From the NCBI RefSeq assembly GCF_013415885.1, contig NZ_CP058910.1, positions 2,108,001 through 2,172,000 on the forward strand: a stretch of 64,000 nucleotides of DNA. Reading direction: 5' to 3'. The position numbers and the translations under genes are program-made. This stretch comes from Halosimplex rubrum. GTDB lineage: Archaea > Halobacteriota > Halobacteria > Halobacteriales > Haloarculaceae. Of this stretch, positions 8,441 to 18,003 are shown piece by piece (within the stretch, counting starts at the first letter, position 1; every line of letters begins with the position of its first letter). Under the pieces are notes generated by a model. It did no database searches and was not told the origin of the DNA. It worked only from the letters and a program-made list of their open reading frames with translations.

Positions 8441-9163
8441 ATGAAACGGGTTACGGTGGAGGACGTGCCGTCGTGGTCGTATCGGGGGCTGGAGGCGTTC
8501 CTGTATATCCCGGCGATGATCGCCGCGCTGCTGGGGTTGGGGACGGCGCTGGCGTTCGTCTTCGGGTTCGGAGGTGGGTCGACGGCGGGGGCGGCCGGCG
8601 GTGCGGGAGCGACGGGCGTCGGTACTCCCGGAGGTGAGGTCGCCGCCCTGATCGGTGGGATCGCCGCGGTGTGGCTACTCGGCCTGCTGCTGGGGCTCGC
8701 GTCGGCGGTCGCGATCCCGCTGTTCCTCTACTTCGACGCCGGGAAGATCGCCTCGCAGAACCTCGACTGGGAACCGAACCGGGGGCTGTACGCCGTCGGT
8801 GGCTTCTTCCTCAGCGGCCTCGTCGTCTGGCACTACCTCTACAGACGCCACCAGCACGTCGTCGACTGGGTCGGCTCTCAGGCGTGGTGGTACCTCGCGC
8901 TCATCGGCGTCGCCATCGGCGCCCTCGCCGCCGTCGGGAGCGCGATCGGACCGGGACTCCTGTTCCTCGGGTTCGTGGGGCTCCCCCTGTTCGCGATCGG
9001 GGTCTACAAGGACGCCACGTACGCCCGCCTCAACAGCGACTGGCGTCCCAACCCCGTGAATCACTTCCTCGCCGCCTTCTTCACCGGGCTCTTCGCGTTC
9101 CCCGCCGTCTTCTACTTCGGCTACTACGTGTACAAGCGACACGCGCATCTCGGGTTGCTCTGA
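8441..9163 (+). CDS. Polytopic membrane protein with an internal duplication
   Basis: 240 residues, about five to six membrane segments (near 17-42, 66-92, 105-127, 147-170, 170-190, 208-230). TTTAATT at ~8409 lies ~30 nt before the ATG, a good leaderless promoter. Two related units are visible: NLDWEPNR...GGFFLSGLVV...YLYRRHQHV and NSDWRPNP...AAFFTGLFAF...YVYKRHAHL, each with DWxPN, an FF/GL membrane helix and a (R/K)RHxH end. A Gly/Ala-rich loop sits at ~48-65. I do not recognise a family with known function; the paired His motifs facing one side might bind a ligand or metal, which is speculative. Confidence 0.8.
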   Translation: MKRVTVEDVPSWSYRGLEAFLYIPAMIAALLGLGTALAFVFGFGGGSTAGAAGGAGATGVGTPGGEVAALIGGIAAVWLLGLLLGLASAVAIPLFLYFDAGKIASQNLDWEPNRGLYAVGGFFLSGLVVWHYLYRRHQHVVDWVGSQAWWYLALIGVAIGALAAVGSAIGPGLLFLGFVGLPLFAIGVYKDATYARLNSDWRPNPVNHFLAAFFTGLFAFPAVFYFGYYVYKRHAHLGLL

Positions 9164-9214
9164 ACGCTCGCGAAACCGGGTCTGGACGGCCCGGTGGGCG
9201 AAACGGAACCGTGT

Positions 9215-10402
9215 CTACAGCAGGTCGTGCTCGGCGAGACGCTCGACGCCCTCGCGGAGCCGCTCCTCGTCGTTGGCGTAGGCCAGCCGGACCCAGCCGG
9301 GGGTGCCGAACGCGCTGCCCGGGACGGTCGCGACGTGGGCTGTCTCGATGGCTTCCTCGGCCCAGGCCACGTCCTGTGCCTGGTCGCCGTCGCCGTCGAC
9401 GCGGGTGTCGGCGACAGGGAGCATGATGTAGAACGCGCCCTCGGGCGTCGGAACGTCCTTGCCGTGCTCGGCGAACAGGTCGACGAGCATGTCCCGGCGC
9501 TCTTCGAAGGCGGCGCGCATCTCCTCGACGGCCTCGTCGGTGTTCGCCAGGGCCTCGACGCCGGCGTGCTGAACGAAGTTGACGGCGCAGGTCACGGAGT
9601 GGCCGTGGATCTTGCCGGCCTGGTCGACGACCGACTCGGGCGCGGCGTAGTAGCCCAGCCGCCAGCCCGTCATCGCGTAGGCCTTCGAGAAGCCGTTGAG
9701 CGTGATCGTCCGGTCTTCCATGCCCTCCAGCGTGCCGATGCTGGTGGCTTCGGCGCCGTCGTAGGTGATCTCCTTGTAGATCTCGTCGGAGATGACGGTC
9801 ACGTCGTGCTCGACGGCGATGTCGCGAACCCCTTCGAGGGCCTCGTCGGAGTAGACGGCGCCGTGGGGGTTGCCCGGGGAGTTGACGACGAGGATCTCCG
9901 TGTCGTCGGAGACCGCGTCGGCCAGGTCGTCGAGCGCGGGTTCGAGCTGGAAGTCGTACTGTGCGGTGTCGACGCGGGTGAGCGAGCCGTCCGAGAGCTT
10001 GACCATCGCCTCGTAGGAGACCCACGCCGGGTCGACGAGTGCGACCTCGTCGCCGTCGTCGATCAGGGTCTGGAACACCTCGAACAGGCCCTGCTTGCCG
10101 CCGGGGGTGACGACGACGTTCTCGGTGCCGTACTGGGAGAGGCCGTCGCCGTGCAGTTTGTCGACGATGGCGTCTTTGAGTTCGGGGATGCCGTTGGAGG
10201 GGGTGTAGCCGGTGTGGCCGGCGTCCATCGCGTCCTTGGCGGCCTGCTTGACGTTCTCGGGGGTGTCGAAGTCGACGATGTCGCCGACCGAGAGGTCGAC
10301 GACGTCGACGCCCTCGCCCTCCAGCTCGGAGGCCTTGTTGCTGATCGCGACGGTCGCGCTCGGTTCGATCCTGTCGACGCGTGCTGCGAAGTCCGGGTCC
10401 AT
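9215..10402 (-). CDS. Class I pyridoxal-phosphate aminotransferase (aspartate aminotransferase-like)
   Basis: 395 residues of fold-type I aminotransferase. Seen are the substrate-side GYTPSNGIPELKDAI, the cofactor-contacting VNSPGNPHG and SDEIYKEITYDG, and the Schiff-base lysine in NGFSKAYAMTGWRLGY. These fit the Igamma aspartate/aromatic aminotransferase group found in Archaea. Substrate cannot be decided from sequence. It is followed downstream on the minus strand by nothing coupled; ribH lies 41 nt upstream in the same direction, so ribH and this gene could share a transcript. Confidence 0.9.
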   Translation of the reverse strand: MDPDFAARVDRIEPSATVAISNKASELEGEGVDVVDLSVGDIVDFDTPENVKQAAKDAMDAGHTGYTPSNGIPELKDAIVDKLHGDGLSQYGTENVVVTPGGKQGLFEVFQTLIDDGDEVALVDPAWVSYEAMVKLSDGSLTRVDTAQYDFQLEPALDDLADAVSDDTEILVVNSPGNPHGAVYSDEALEGVRDIAVEHDVTVISDEIYKEITYDGAEATSIGTLEGMEDRTITLNGFSKAYAMTGWRLGYYAAPESVVDQAGKIHGHSVTCAVNFVQHAGVEALANTDEAVEEMRAAFEERRDMLVDLFAEHGKDVPTPEGAFYIMLPVADTRVDGDGDQAQDVAWAEEAIETAHVATVPGSAFGTPGWVRLAYANDEERLREGVERLAEHDLL

Positions 10403-10443
10403 AGTTTGTGGTGTGTGTTCGGTGTCGGTCGGTATCGGTGCGC

Positions 10444-10854
10444 TCAGGGAAGGTCTTCGACGAGGTCGACGGCGCTGTCGACGACGGTCGTGCCGTAGTC
10501 GGTGCGCGCCTTCGCCTCGGCCGCGCTCATGCCGGGACCGATGACTCCGAACGCGACCGGGGTGTCACGGTCGAGGCTCACGTCGGTGAGTCCCTGGGCG
10601 GCGGCGTCGGCGATGACGTCGTCGTGGTCGGTGTCGCCCTCGACGATAGCGCCGAGGACGGCGACGGCGTCGATATCGTCTCGACGGGCCAGTCGGTCGG
10701 CGGCCAGCGGCGTGTCGTAGGAGCCGGGCACCTCGACGGTCGCGACGATATCGGCGTCGCGCTCGGCCGCCGCCTCCCGCGCCGCGGCCTCCATCCCGTC
10801 GATGACCGACCCCTCCTTGTCGAACTGGGCGACCACCAGACCGAGCTGTACCAT
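10444..10854 (-). CDS. ribH: 6,7-dimethyl-8-ribityllumazine synthase
   Basis: 136 residues. GSYDTPLAADRL and AVLGAIVEGDTDHDDVI match the substrate-binding GAIxxGxTxH region of lumazine synthase, which condenses the ribitylamino-uracil with 3,4-dihydroxybutanone phosphate in riboflavin synthesis. The start at MVQLGLV is chosen because an upstream ATG at 10878 would lie within the TATA-like box (TTTTATG on the minus strand, ~10876-10882), which sits 25 nt before 10854. Divergent from purK. Confidence 0.92.
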   Translation of the reverse strand: MVQLGLVVAQFDKEGSVIDGMEAAAREAAAERDADIVATVEVPGSYDTPLAADRLARRDDIDAVAVLGAIVEGDTDHDDVIADAAAQGLTDVSLDRDTPVAFGVIGPGMSAAEAKARTDYGTTVVDSAVDLVEDLP

Positions 10855-10975
10855 ATCCGGGGCGAAGCGAGCGCGCATAAAAGAACTACCGAACCGGACC
10901 CGACGCGGCCGTCCGGTCCCCGCTGCCGACCCCAGAGAGACACGCTTATTCCGTCAGGTAGGCAACCTGGCGGCA
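10855..10975. promoter_or_regulatory. Divergent promoter region ribH / purK
   Basis: Contains a minus-strand TATA-like box near 10876-10882 for ribH and a plus-strand GCTTATT near 10944-10950, about 29 nt before the purK ATG at 10976. Both spacings fit leaderless starts. No PurR-like operator is obvious. Confidence 0.55.
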
Positions 10976-12193
10976 ATGACACTCACCTCGCCCGGACCCA
11001 CGCTCGGCGTCGTCGGCGGCGGCCAGCTCGGCCGGATGCTCGCCGAGGCGGCCGCGCCGCTCGGCGTTGAGGTCGTCGTCAGCGACCCCACCCCGGACGC
11101 GCCGGCCGCGCTCGTCGCTCGCGACCAGGTCGTCGGCGACTTCGACGACGCCGAGACGGTCCGCGAGCTCGCCGAACGCGCGGACTATCTCACCTTCGAG
11201 ATCGAACTCGCCGACCCGGACCTCCTCGAAGAAGTCGCCGCGGAGACCGACACGCCCGTCCACCCCGACCCCGAGACGCTGCGGATCATCGAGGACAAGC
11301 TCGTCCAGAAGCGCCGCCTCGCCGACGCGGGCGTCCCGGTCCCCGACTTTTGCGAGGTGGACTCCGCCGACGAACTCCGGGAGGCGCTCGACGACCTGGG
11401 CTACCCGGCGATGCTCAAAGCGCGGAAGGGCGGCTACGACGGCCGCGGGAACGTCCCCGTCGAGTCGCCCGACGACGTGGACGAGGCGTTCGCCGAGATC
11501 GTCGACGCCGCCCAGGGCGGCAGCCCCGAGGACCCCAGCGGCGTCGCGATGGTCGAGGAGATGGTCGACTTCAAGCGCGAACTGGCGGTGATGGGGTGTC
11601 TCGGGAGCGAACGGTGGGGTGACGGCGGCGAGCCCGAGCGCGACACGTTCCCGGTCACCGAGACGATCCACCGCGAGGAGATCCTGCGCGAGACCCGCTC
11701 GCCGCCCGAGGCCGACGAGGACGTTCGCGAGCGCGCCCGCGAAGTCGCGCTCGACGTCCTCGACGTGATGGAGGGACGCGGCGTCTACGGCATCGAACTG
11801 TTTCAGACGAGCGACGGGGAGATCCTGCTCAACGAGATCGCGCCCCGGCCGCACAACTCCGGCCACTGGACCATCGAGGGGTGTCACACCTCGCAGTTCG
11901 AACAGCACGTCCGCGCCGTGACGGGGCGGCCGCTCGGCGACACGGGCCGACGCGCGCCGACGGTCTCGACCAACATTCTGGGCGATGTCGACGATCGACA
12001 GGGCGCGACGCTCTCGGGCGAGGACGCGATTTTCGAGGCGCCGCGCGCCCACCTCCACTGGTACGGGAAAGAGGAGGTGTACCCGCTGCGGAAGATGGGG
12101 CACATTGCGCTGGTCGGCCGCACGGATGCAGCCGTCGACGACCTCCTCGCGGATGTCCGTGAAGTTCGCGACGGACTGACGTTCGAGCAGTAG
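10976..12193 (+). CDS. purK: N5-carboxyaminoimidazole ribonucleotide synthase
   Basis: 405 residues of the ATP-grasp family. The N-terminal Rossmann-like LGVVGGGQLGRMLAEAA is the PurK hallmark; KARKGGYDGRGN is the glycine-rich ATP-binding loop; FKRELAVM, YGIELFQTSDGEILLNEIAPRPHNSGHWT carries the Mg/ATP Glu and Asn ligands. It converts AIR, bicarbonate and ATP to N5-CAIR. The start is supported by GCTTATT 29 nt upstream. purE follows 63 nt downstream on the same strand, giving the usual purK-purE pair. Confidence 0.95.
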   Translation: MTLTSPGPTLGVVGGGQLGRMLAEAAAPLGVEVVVSDPTPDAPAALVARDQVVGDFDDAETVRELAERADYLTFEIELADPDLLEEVAAETDTPVHPDPETLRIIEDKLVQKRRLADAGVPVPDFCEVDSADELREALDDLGYPAMLKARKGGYDGRGNVPVESPDDVDEAFAEIVDAAQGGSPEDPSGVAMVEEMVDFKRELAVMGCLGSERWGDGGEPERDTFPVTETIHREEILRETRSPPEADEDVRERAREVALDVLDVMEGRGVYGIELFQTSDGEILLNEIAPRPHNSGHWTIEGCHTSQFEQHVRAVTGRPLGDTGRRAPTVSTNILGDVDDRQGATLSGEDAIFEAPRAHLHWYGKEEVYPLRKMGHIALVGRTDAAVDDLLADVREVRDGLTFEQ

Positions 12194-12256
12194 CTTCCGA
12201 GGGCCGCGCCGGTCCGAACCGCACAGATTACGGCCCCCGCCCGCGCAGACTCGCCC

Positions 12257-12910
12257 ATGACCGCCGACTCCGTCCAGTCGATAATCGACCAGCTACACGA
12301 CCAGGCCGAGATGGACCTGCCGAACGAAGAGACGCCCGACGTGGGCATCGTCATGGGGTCGGACTCGGACCTGCCGACGATGGCCGGCGGGCAGGGCAAG
12401 CGCCCGGGCGCCTACGCCGCGCTCGCCGACGAACTCGGCTTCGCCGAACAGACCGACTACGAGGACGCCCCGGAGAGCCGGTTCACCTTCGAGACGTTCG
12501 TCGTCTCAGCCCACCGGACGCCCGACCTGATGTACGCCTATGCGGAGACCGCCGAGCCCCGCGGGCTCGATGTGATCATCGCCGGCGCGGGCGGGAAGTC
12601 CGCAGACCTGCCGAACATGACCGCCTCCATCGCCTATCCACTCCCCGTGATCGGCGTCCCCGTCCAGGAGAAGTCCGTCGACTCCGTCATCGGGATGCCC
12701 CAGGGCGCGCCCATCACCGCCGTCGACGCCGGCAAGTCGTTCAACGCCGCGCTCACGGCGGCCCAGATCCTCTCCCGGCAGCACCCCGAGATCCGCGAGC
12801 GCCTCGTGGAGTATCATCAGGGACTGCAGGAGGACGTGGGCGAGGTGTCCCGCGACCTCCACGAGATGGGGACGCCGGGGTTCAAAGACGAGTACTGGGA
12901 CGCGGAGTAG
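12257..12910 (+). CDS. purE: N5-carboxyaminoimidazole ribonucleotide mutase
   Basis: 217 residues. GIVMGSDSDLPTM at the N-terminal substrate loop, VVSAHRTPDLMYAYAE with the catalytic His, and IAGAGGKSADLPNM are the three PurE signatures. It isomerises N5-CAIR to CAIR for purine synthesis. The ~40-residue segment between the first two motifs (GGQGKRPGAYAALADELGFAEQ) is longer than in bacterial PurE, as is usual in Halobacteria. Convergent with the methyltransferase gene, 15 nt away. Confidence 0.95.
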   Translation: MTADSVQSIIDQLHDQAEMDLPNEETPDVGIVMGSDSDLPTMAGGQGKRPGAYAALADELGFAEQTDYEDAPESRFTFETFVVSAHRTPDLMYAYAETAEPRGLDVIIAGAGGKSADLPNMTASIAYPLPVIGVPVQEKSVDSVIGMPQGAPITAVDAGKSFNAALTAAQILSRQHPEIRERLVEYHQGLQEDVGEVSRDLHEMGTPGFKDEYWDAE

Positions 12911-12925
12911 CTCGAATCGCCGGCC

Positions 12926-13723
12926 CTACGCCGGCTTCCGCCCCGATATTACCCGCACTTCGTCGCCCTGTTCGAAGGGACCACCCAGCTCGGCGAGTCG
13001 CTCGCGCAACTCCGCCTCGAAGGCCGCTTTCTCGTCGCCGAACGTCGCCGGCGAGCAAAAGGAGAGCGAGAAGACGTAGCCGACGATCCCGTCGACGGAC
13101 CACTCGCGGGTTCGCTCGAAGGTCGCCGTCTCCACGTCGGCAAATCCGTGGTCTGCGAGCAGTTCGTCGTAGGGGTTCTCGTAGGGTTCGGTGCGCGGGC
13201 CAGTGCGTTCGGGAAGGTCGTCGAGATACGACGCCGCGGCCGCGTACACCTCGTCCTGCCACGCGCGCTCGCCGCTCGTCAGCCACTCCGTGTCGCCGAA
13301 GATGGCGACGCCGCCGCCCGGAGCGGTCAGCTCGAAGATGCGGTCGAGCGTCGGGCCGCGGTCCATCCAGTGGAACGCTCGCCCCATCGTCGTCACGTCG
13401 ACCGGCCCGAGGTCGCCACCGAGGTCCGCGTCGGAACCGACGACCCACTCGACGTTCTCGATCCTCCGGTCGCGCGCGCGACGCCGGGCCTGTTCGAGCA
13501 TCGCCTTGTTGGGGTCCATCCCGACGGCGGTGCCGACGCGCGCGGCCAGGGGGAGGGTGATCTGGCCCGCGCCGCAGCCGAGGTCGAGCGCGCGCGAGGT
13601 CTCGACGTCGAGGGCGAACCGCTCGGTCAGGGACTCGAAGGGCGCTTCCCCGTACCCGGGGCGGTGGTCTGCGTAGTACGATTCGGCGCTCTCGAAGGGG
13701 TCTCCGGGGCCGTCTTCGGACAT
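12926..13723 (-). CDS. Class I SAM-dependent methyltransferase
   Basis: 265 residues starting at MSEDGPGDPF; an ATG 22 codons upstream is less likely because that extension is not acidic. ALDLGCGAGQITLPLA is motif I and GMDPNKAMLEQA the adenine-side motif; DVTTMGRAFHWMDR is motif post-II and LTAPGGGVAIFG motif III. This is the Methyltransf_11/ubiE-like small-molecule methyltransferase fold. The substrate is not indicated by context. Confidence 0.85.
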   Translation of the reverse strand: MSEDGPGDPFESAESYYADHRPGYGEAPFESLTERFALDVETSRALDLGCGAGQITLPLAARVGTAVGMDPNKAMLEQARRRARDRRIENVEWVVGSDADLGGDLGPVDVTTMGRAFHWMDRGPTLDRIFELTAPGGGVAIFGDTEWLTSGERAWQDEVYAAAASYLDDLPERTGPRTEPYENPYDELLADHGFADVETATFERTREWSVDGIVGYVFSLSFCSPATFGDEKAAFEAELRERLAELGGPFEQGDEVRVISGRKPA

Positions 13724-13982
13724 GGGGAGATCGCTCGGGTGTCGGAGGTGGACGGTCGGACGGTTCAACGTGTCGATGGACGCGACCAACAGCCGGAGCC
13801 CTCGGGCGCCCGTCGTTCGGTCGGGTCCAGTCGCCGTACCCGGATTTGACCCCTCTAGACGGCACGGAGACGGGCGCTCCGGGACGGTCTGGTGGGGGGA
13901 TCGAAGGCACCGGCCTCGGGGACGCTACGGGACGCGAACGGGAGACCTGGCCGGCTCAGGCGCCGACGACAACAATCAACCC

Positions 13983-13988
13983 TTATAT
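13983..13988 (+). promoter_or_regulatory. TATA-like box of the nuo operon
   Basis: TTATAT about 37 nt before the nuoA ATG predicts a transcript with a short leader of roughly 10 nt. The 299-bp stretch between the methyltransferase and nuoA otherwise holds nothing I can support. Confidence 0.55.
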
Positions 13989-14022
13989 GGCCCCACACCA
14001 AACCGTCGAACGATAGAGAGTC

Positions 14023-14430
14023 ATGAGTAACCCATGGATAGCCATCGGGGCGCTCGCCGTCGTCGCGCTCGCCATCCCCATCAGCATGATGGTGGTGTCG
14101 TCGCTGCTTCGGCCGAGCGTGCCGGAACAGGGGAAACGCGCCGTCTACGAGAGCGGCGAGATCCCGACGGGCGACACGCGCATCAAGTTCAACATTCAGT
14201 ACTACATGGTCGCGCTGTTGTTCGTCGTCTTCGACATCGAGACCGTCCTCATCTTCCCGTGGACGGTCATCTACCGCGACGCGGTCGCCAACGTCGGACT
14301 CGCCGAGGCGCTGGTCCCGATGCTCGTCTTCATCGGTATCCTCGTCATCGGCCTCGGCTGGGCGTGGCGTAACGGCGCCGTCAAGTGGATCCGCAGCCCG
14401 CGCGCGCAAGCACAGCGGGTCGAACAGTAA
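14023..14430 (+). CDS. nuoA: NADH dehydrogenase-like complex subunit A
   Basis: 135 residues with three membrane segments (~7-27, 64-85, 93-117). YESGEIPTG and IQYYMVALLFVVFDIETVLIFPW are the conserved loop and second helix of NuoA/FpoA. First gene of the complex I-type cluster; Halobacteria have the membrane and connecting modules but no nuoEFG, so the physiological electron donor is not settled. nuoB starts 2 nt after the stop. Confidence 0.97.
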   Translation: MSNPWIAIGALAVVALAIPISMMVVSSLLRPSVPEQGKRAVYESGEIPTGDTRIKFNIQYYMVALLFVVFDIETVLIFPWTVIYRDAVANVGLAEALVPMLVFIGILVIGLGWAWRNGAVKWIRSPRAQAQRVEQ

Positions 14431-14432
14431 CC

Positions 14433-15131
14433 ATGAGCAGCGACCACACACCAACGGCCGACGGCACAGAGACGCAATCGACCCAGGAGGCGCGGCTGGG
14501 TGAGGGAGCGGACGACCGGTTCAACTCGACGTTGCGGGAGGCGTTCGGCTCGACCCCGTTCATCCTCACGAAGTTCGACAAGTTCATGAACTGGGTGCGG
14601 GGCTCGTCGATGTTCATGCTGCAGTTCGGGATCGCCTGCTGCAGCATCGAGATGATGCACACCTACGCGGTCAAACACGACCTCGACCGCTTCGGCGCCG
14701 GCGTCCCGCGCGCCTCGCCGCGGCAGGCCGACGTGATCATCGTCCCGGGGACCATCGTCTCGAAGTTCGCCCCGCGGATGAAGCGCGTCTACGACCAGAT
14801 GCCCGAGCCGAAGTTCGTCGTGTCGATGGGGTCGTGTACCATCTCCGGCGGCCCGTTCCAGGAGGGCTACAACGTCATCAAGGGCGCCGAGGAGGTCATC
14901 CCGGTCGACATCCACGTCCCGGGCTGTCCCCCGCGTCCCGAGGCGCTCGTCTACGGCGTCGCCAAGCTCCAGGAGCGCATCGCCAACGGCGAGTCCGCCC
15001 CGGTGACGGTCAAGCCCTACGAGCTGGAGCAGTTCGGCGACCTCGAACAGGACGAGCTCGTCGACAAGCTCGCCGACGACATCGACGAGGAGGACCTGGT
15101 CATGCGCTACAACTGGAGTGACTCGCCATGA
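14433..15131 (+). CDS. nuoB: NADH dehydrogenase-like complex subunit B (N2 cluster protein)
   Basis: 232 residues starting at MSSDHTPTAD, 2 nt after nuoA. GIACCSIEMMHT provides the adjacent cysteines, SMGSCTISGGP and VPGCPPRPEALV the other ligands of the [4Fe-4S] N2 cluster. The ~45-residue acidic N-terminus is a haloarchaeal extension. The TGA stop overlaps an ATG that opens a 28-codon frame running to nuoCD (see the spacer entry). Confidence 0.97.
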   Translation: MSSDHTPTADGTETQSTQEARLGEGADDRFNSTLREAFGSTPFILTKFDKFMNWVRGSSMFMLQFGIACCSIEMMHTYAVKHDLDRFGAGVPRASPRQADVIIVPGTIVSKFAPRMKRVYDQMPEPKFVVSMGSCTISGGPFQEGYNVIKGAEEVIPVDIHVPGCPPRPEALVYGVAKLQERIANGESAPVTVKPYELEQFGDLEQDELVDKLADDIDEEDLVMRYNWSDSP

Positions 15132-15210
15132 TTTCCGATAGACGGTCTCGGTCGCTTCGCTGCGCGAGCTGCGACTATCGACCTCACGCTCGACACCGGA
15201 GGTGTCTCGC
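15132..15210. other. 79-bp spacer with a hairpin between nuoB and nuoCD
   Basis: All other nuo junctions here are 34 nt or less. This spacer carries CGATAG...CTATCG ends (about 15137 and 15175) around an imperfect GC-rich inverted repeat, and ends in a strong GGAGGTG (15199-15205) that sets the nuoCD start at 15211. The 28-codon frame that spans it (MISDRRSRS...) looks non-functional. It has the look of a small inserted repeat that restored its own ribosome-binding site. Confidence 0.5.
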
Positions 15211-16902
15211 ATGAGCCTGGAGGAGCCCGAGAGCGACATCCTCGCCACGGAGGAGCAGGTCGGCGTCTCCGAGGGCGAGGTCGACTACGACGAGCTCGCC
15301 GCGCTGCTCGGCGACACGGTGATCGACCGCGAGCGCCACGTCAACGCCGAAGGCTTCGTCGTCCGCCCGGACGAGGTGCAGGACGCCCTCTTCGCGCTGC
15401 GCAACGAGGCCGGCTTCGACCACTGTTCCTGTGTCACGGCTCAGGAGTACGACGACCGCTACGAGTCGATCTACCACCTGAAGAAGTACGACGACCCCAC
15501 CCAGGAGGTGTCGGTCGTCGTCCCCACGTCGAAAGACGACCCGGTCAGCCAGAGCGCCGAGCCGGTCTACCGGACGGCCGACTGGCACGAGCGTGAGGCG
15601 TACGACCTCGTCGGCATCGACTACGAGGGCCACCCGGACATGCGGCGGATCCTCCTGCCCGAGACCTGGCAGGGCCATCCGCTCTCCCAGGACTTCAGCG
15701 GCGAGGAGCCCCAGGTCGTCACGCTGCGCGAGCACGCGAACCCGCTTCAGGAGGACCACCGCGGCCAGGACGACACGGACACGATGTTCCTCAACATCGG
15801 TCCCCACCACCCGGCGACACACGGCGTCCTCCACATCGAGACGGTGCTCGACGGCGAGCAGGTCGCCGACCTCGACCCGGACATCGGCTACCTCCACCGC
15901 TGCGAGGAGCAGATGTGCCAGCAGGGCACCTACCGCCACCAGATCATGCCCTACCCCGACCGGTGGGACTACATCTCGGCCGGTATCCTCAACGAGTGGG
16001 CGTACGCCCGCGCGGCCGAGGACCTGGCCGACATCGAGGTGCCCGAGTACGCGCAGGTCGTCCGGACGATGTCGGCGGAGCTGTGCCGGATTGCGAGTCA
16101 CATGCTCGCGGTGTCGACGTTCGCGCTGGACATCTACGGGGACTTCACGGCCCTGTTCATGTACGGCATCCGCGACCGCGAGGCGGTCCAGAACATCCTC
16201 GAGGACCTGACCGGTCAGCGGCTGATGTTCAACTACCTGCGGCTGGGCGGCGTGGCGTGGGACCTGCCCGAGCCCCGCGAGGAGTTCTTCGAGAAGATCC
16301 GCGACTTCGTCGACGAGCTCCCCGAGCGGCTCGCGGAGTACCACGACATGATGACCTCCAACGAGATCCTCCAGATGCGGACGGTCGACACGGGCGTCCT
16401 GCCCCCGGAGGAGGCCAAGTCCTACGGCGCGACCGGCCCGGTCGCCCGCGGGTCGGGCATCGACTACGACCTGCGGCGGGACGACCCCTACGGCTACTAC
16501 GACCAGCTCGACTGGGACGTCGTCACCGAGGACGGCTGTGACAACTTCGCGCGCCTGCTCGTCCGCCTGCGCGAGGTCGAGGAGTCGGCCCGCATCATCG
16601 AGCAGTGCGTCGACCTGCTGGAGGACTGGCCGGAGGACGAGCGGGAGATCCAGTCGAACGTCCCGCGGACGCTGCGCCCGGACCCCGACACGGAGATCTA
16701 CCGCGCGGTCGAGGGCGCCAAGGGCGAACTCGGTATCTACATGCGCTCGGACGGCACGGACAAGCCGGCGCGGTTCAAGATCCGGAGTCCGTGCTTCTCG
16801 AACCTCCAGACGCTGCCGGTCATGTCCGAGGGTGAGTACATCCCCGACATGATCGCCTCGCTCGGCAGCCTCGACATCGTCCTCGGGGAGGTCGACCGGT
16901 AA
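15211..16902 (+). CDS. nuoCD: Fused NADH dehydrogenase-like subunits C and D
   Basis: 563 residues starting at [16 protein letters not shown] with a 5-6 nt spacing upstream favours this ATG over an in-frame GTG at 15202. Residues ~25-185 are NuoC (30-kDa subunit; [24 protein letters not shown]). Residues ~190-563 are NuoD (49-kDa subunit; [24 protein letters not shown], and C-terminal [13 protein letters not shown]). The fusion of C and D is normal in Halobacteria. NuoD forms the quinone cavity with NuoB. The TAA overlaps the nuoH ATG by one base. Confidence 0.97.
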   Translation: MSLEEPESDILATEEQVGVSEGEVDYDELAALLGDTVIDRERHVNAEGFVVRPDEVQDALFALRNEAGFDHCSCVTAQEYDDRYESIYHLKKYDDPTQEVSVVVPTSKDDPVSQSAEPVYRTADWHEREAYDLVGIDYEGHPDMRRILLPETWQGHPLSQDFSGEEPQVVTLREHANPLQEDHRGQDDTDTMFLNIGPHHPATHGVLHIETVLDGEQVADLDPDIGYLHRCEEQMCQQGTYRHQIMPYPDRWDYISAGILNEWAYARAAEDLADIEVPEYAQVVRTMSAELCRIASHMLAVSTFALDIYGDFTALFMYGIRDREAVQNILEDLTGQRLMFNYLRLGGVAWDLPEPREEFFEKIRDFVDELPERLAEYHDMMTSNEILQMRTVDTGVLPPEEAKSYGATGPVARGSGIDYDLRRDDPYGYYDQLDWDVVTEDGCDNFARLLVRLREVEESARIIEQCVDLLEDWPEDEREIQSNVPRTLRPDPDTEIYRAVEGAKGELGIYMRSDGTDKPARFKIRSPCFSNLQTLPVMSEGEYIPDMIASLGSLDIVLGEVDR

Positions 16903-17969
16903 TGGCGCCGCTGCAGTCCGCGACGCCGTTCCCGAAGATCATCGCCGACCTGCTCGGGCTCGACACCAACGAGACGTGGGTGATCGTCGTGACGAGCATC
17001 GCCGCCGCGGGCGTCATCGCGACGGTCCTGCTGTCGATGACGGCCGTGCTCGGCATCTGGGGCAAGCGGAAGATCACGGCGGCCTTTACCGACCGCATCG
17101 CCGTCAACCGTCACGGCCCCTACGGGCTGCTGATCATCCCCGCGGACGCCGTGCGCCTGCTCTCGAAGGAACTCATCGTTCCCGAGGGCGTCGACCGCCC
17201 CGCCTGGGACCTGGCACCGCTGATCATCGCCAGCTCCGCGCTGCTCGGCTTCGCGGTCATCCCGTTCGGCAACAACCTGCAGCTGGCCGACCCCGAGACG
17301 GGGCTGGCCTTCGTGTTCGCGGTCGCGTCGATCGCGTCGGCGGGCCTGCTGATGGCCGGCTACGCGTCGAACAACAAGTTCTCGTTCCTCGGCGGGCTGC
17401 GCGCGGTCGCGCAGAACCTCGCCTACGAGATCCCGCTGGTACTGACGGGCGCGTCGGTGGTCATCTTCGCCGGCTCGCTGCAGATGTCGACCATCGTCGA
17501 GATGCAGCGCCAGACGCTCGTCACCCTCGGCGGGATCCCGATCCCGTCGTGGTACGCCTTCGTCAACCCCTTCGCGTTCGTCCTCTTCCTGATCGCGAAC
17601 CTGGCGGAGGTCGGGCGCAACCCGTTCGACATCCCGGAGGCGCCGACGGAGATCGTCGCCGGCTACCAGACGGAGTACTCGTCGGTGTACTTCGTGCTCA
17701 TCTACCTCGGCGAGTTCATCCACATCTTCCTCGGCGGCGCGATCATCGCGACGATCTTCCTCGGCGGCGCCTCGGGGCCGGTGCTCCCGGGCGTCGTCTG
17801 GTTCTTCGTCAAGATGGTCTCCGTCTACCTGTTCACGCAGTGGGCGCGCTCTGCGGTCCCCCGGCTGCGTATCGACCAGCTGATCCAGGTCGGCTGGAAG
17901 GGCATGCTCGTCCTTTCCTTTGCCAACCTGGTCCTGACCGCCGTCATCGTCGGGGTGGTCAACGCGTGA
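16902..17969 (+). CDS. nuoH: NADH dehydrogenase-like complex subunit H
   Basis: 355 residues with about eight membrane helices. The family signatures GPYGLLIIPADAVRLLSKE and EVGRNPFDIPEAPTEIVAGYQTEYSS are both intact; the latter includes the acidic loop at the quinone tunnel. NuoH links the peripheral arm to the proton-pumping membrane arm. It starts inside the nuoCD stop codon, and nuoI follows after 34 nt. Confidence 0.97.
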   Translation: MAPLQSATPFPKIIADLLGLDTNETWVIVVTSIAAAGVIATVLLSMTAVLGIWGKRKITAAFTDRIAVNRHGPYGLLIIPADAVRLLSKELIVPEGVDRPAWDLAPLIIASSALLGFAVIPFGNNLQLADPETGLAFVFAVASIASAGLLMAGYASNNKFSFLGGLRAVAQNLAYEIPLVLTGASVVIFAGSLQMSTIVEMQRQTLVTLGGIPIPSWYAFVNPFAFVLFLIANLAEVGRNPFDIPEAPTEIVAGYQTEYSSVYFVLIYLGEFIHIFLGGAIIATIFLGGASGPVLPGVVWFFVKMVSVYLFTQWARSAVPRLRIDQLIQVGWKGMLVLSFANLVLTAVIVGVVNA

Positions 17970-18003
17970 CCCCGACACCGACGGCGCGCGGAGGTGACTC
18001 CCA

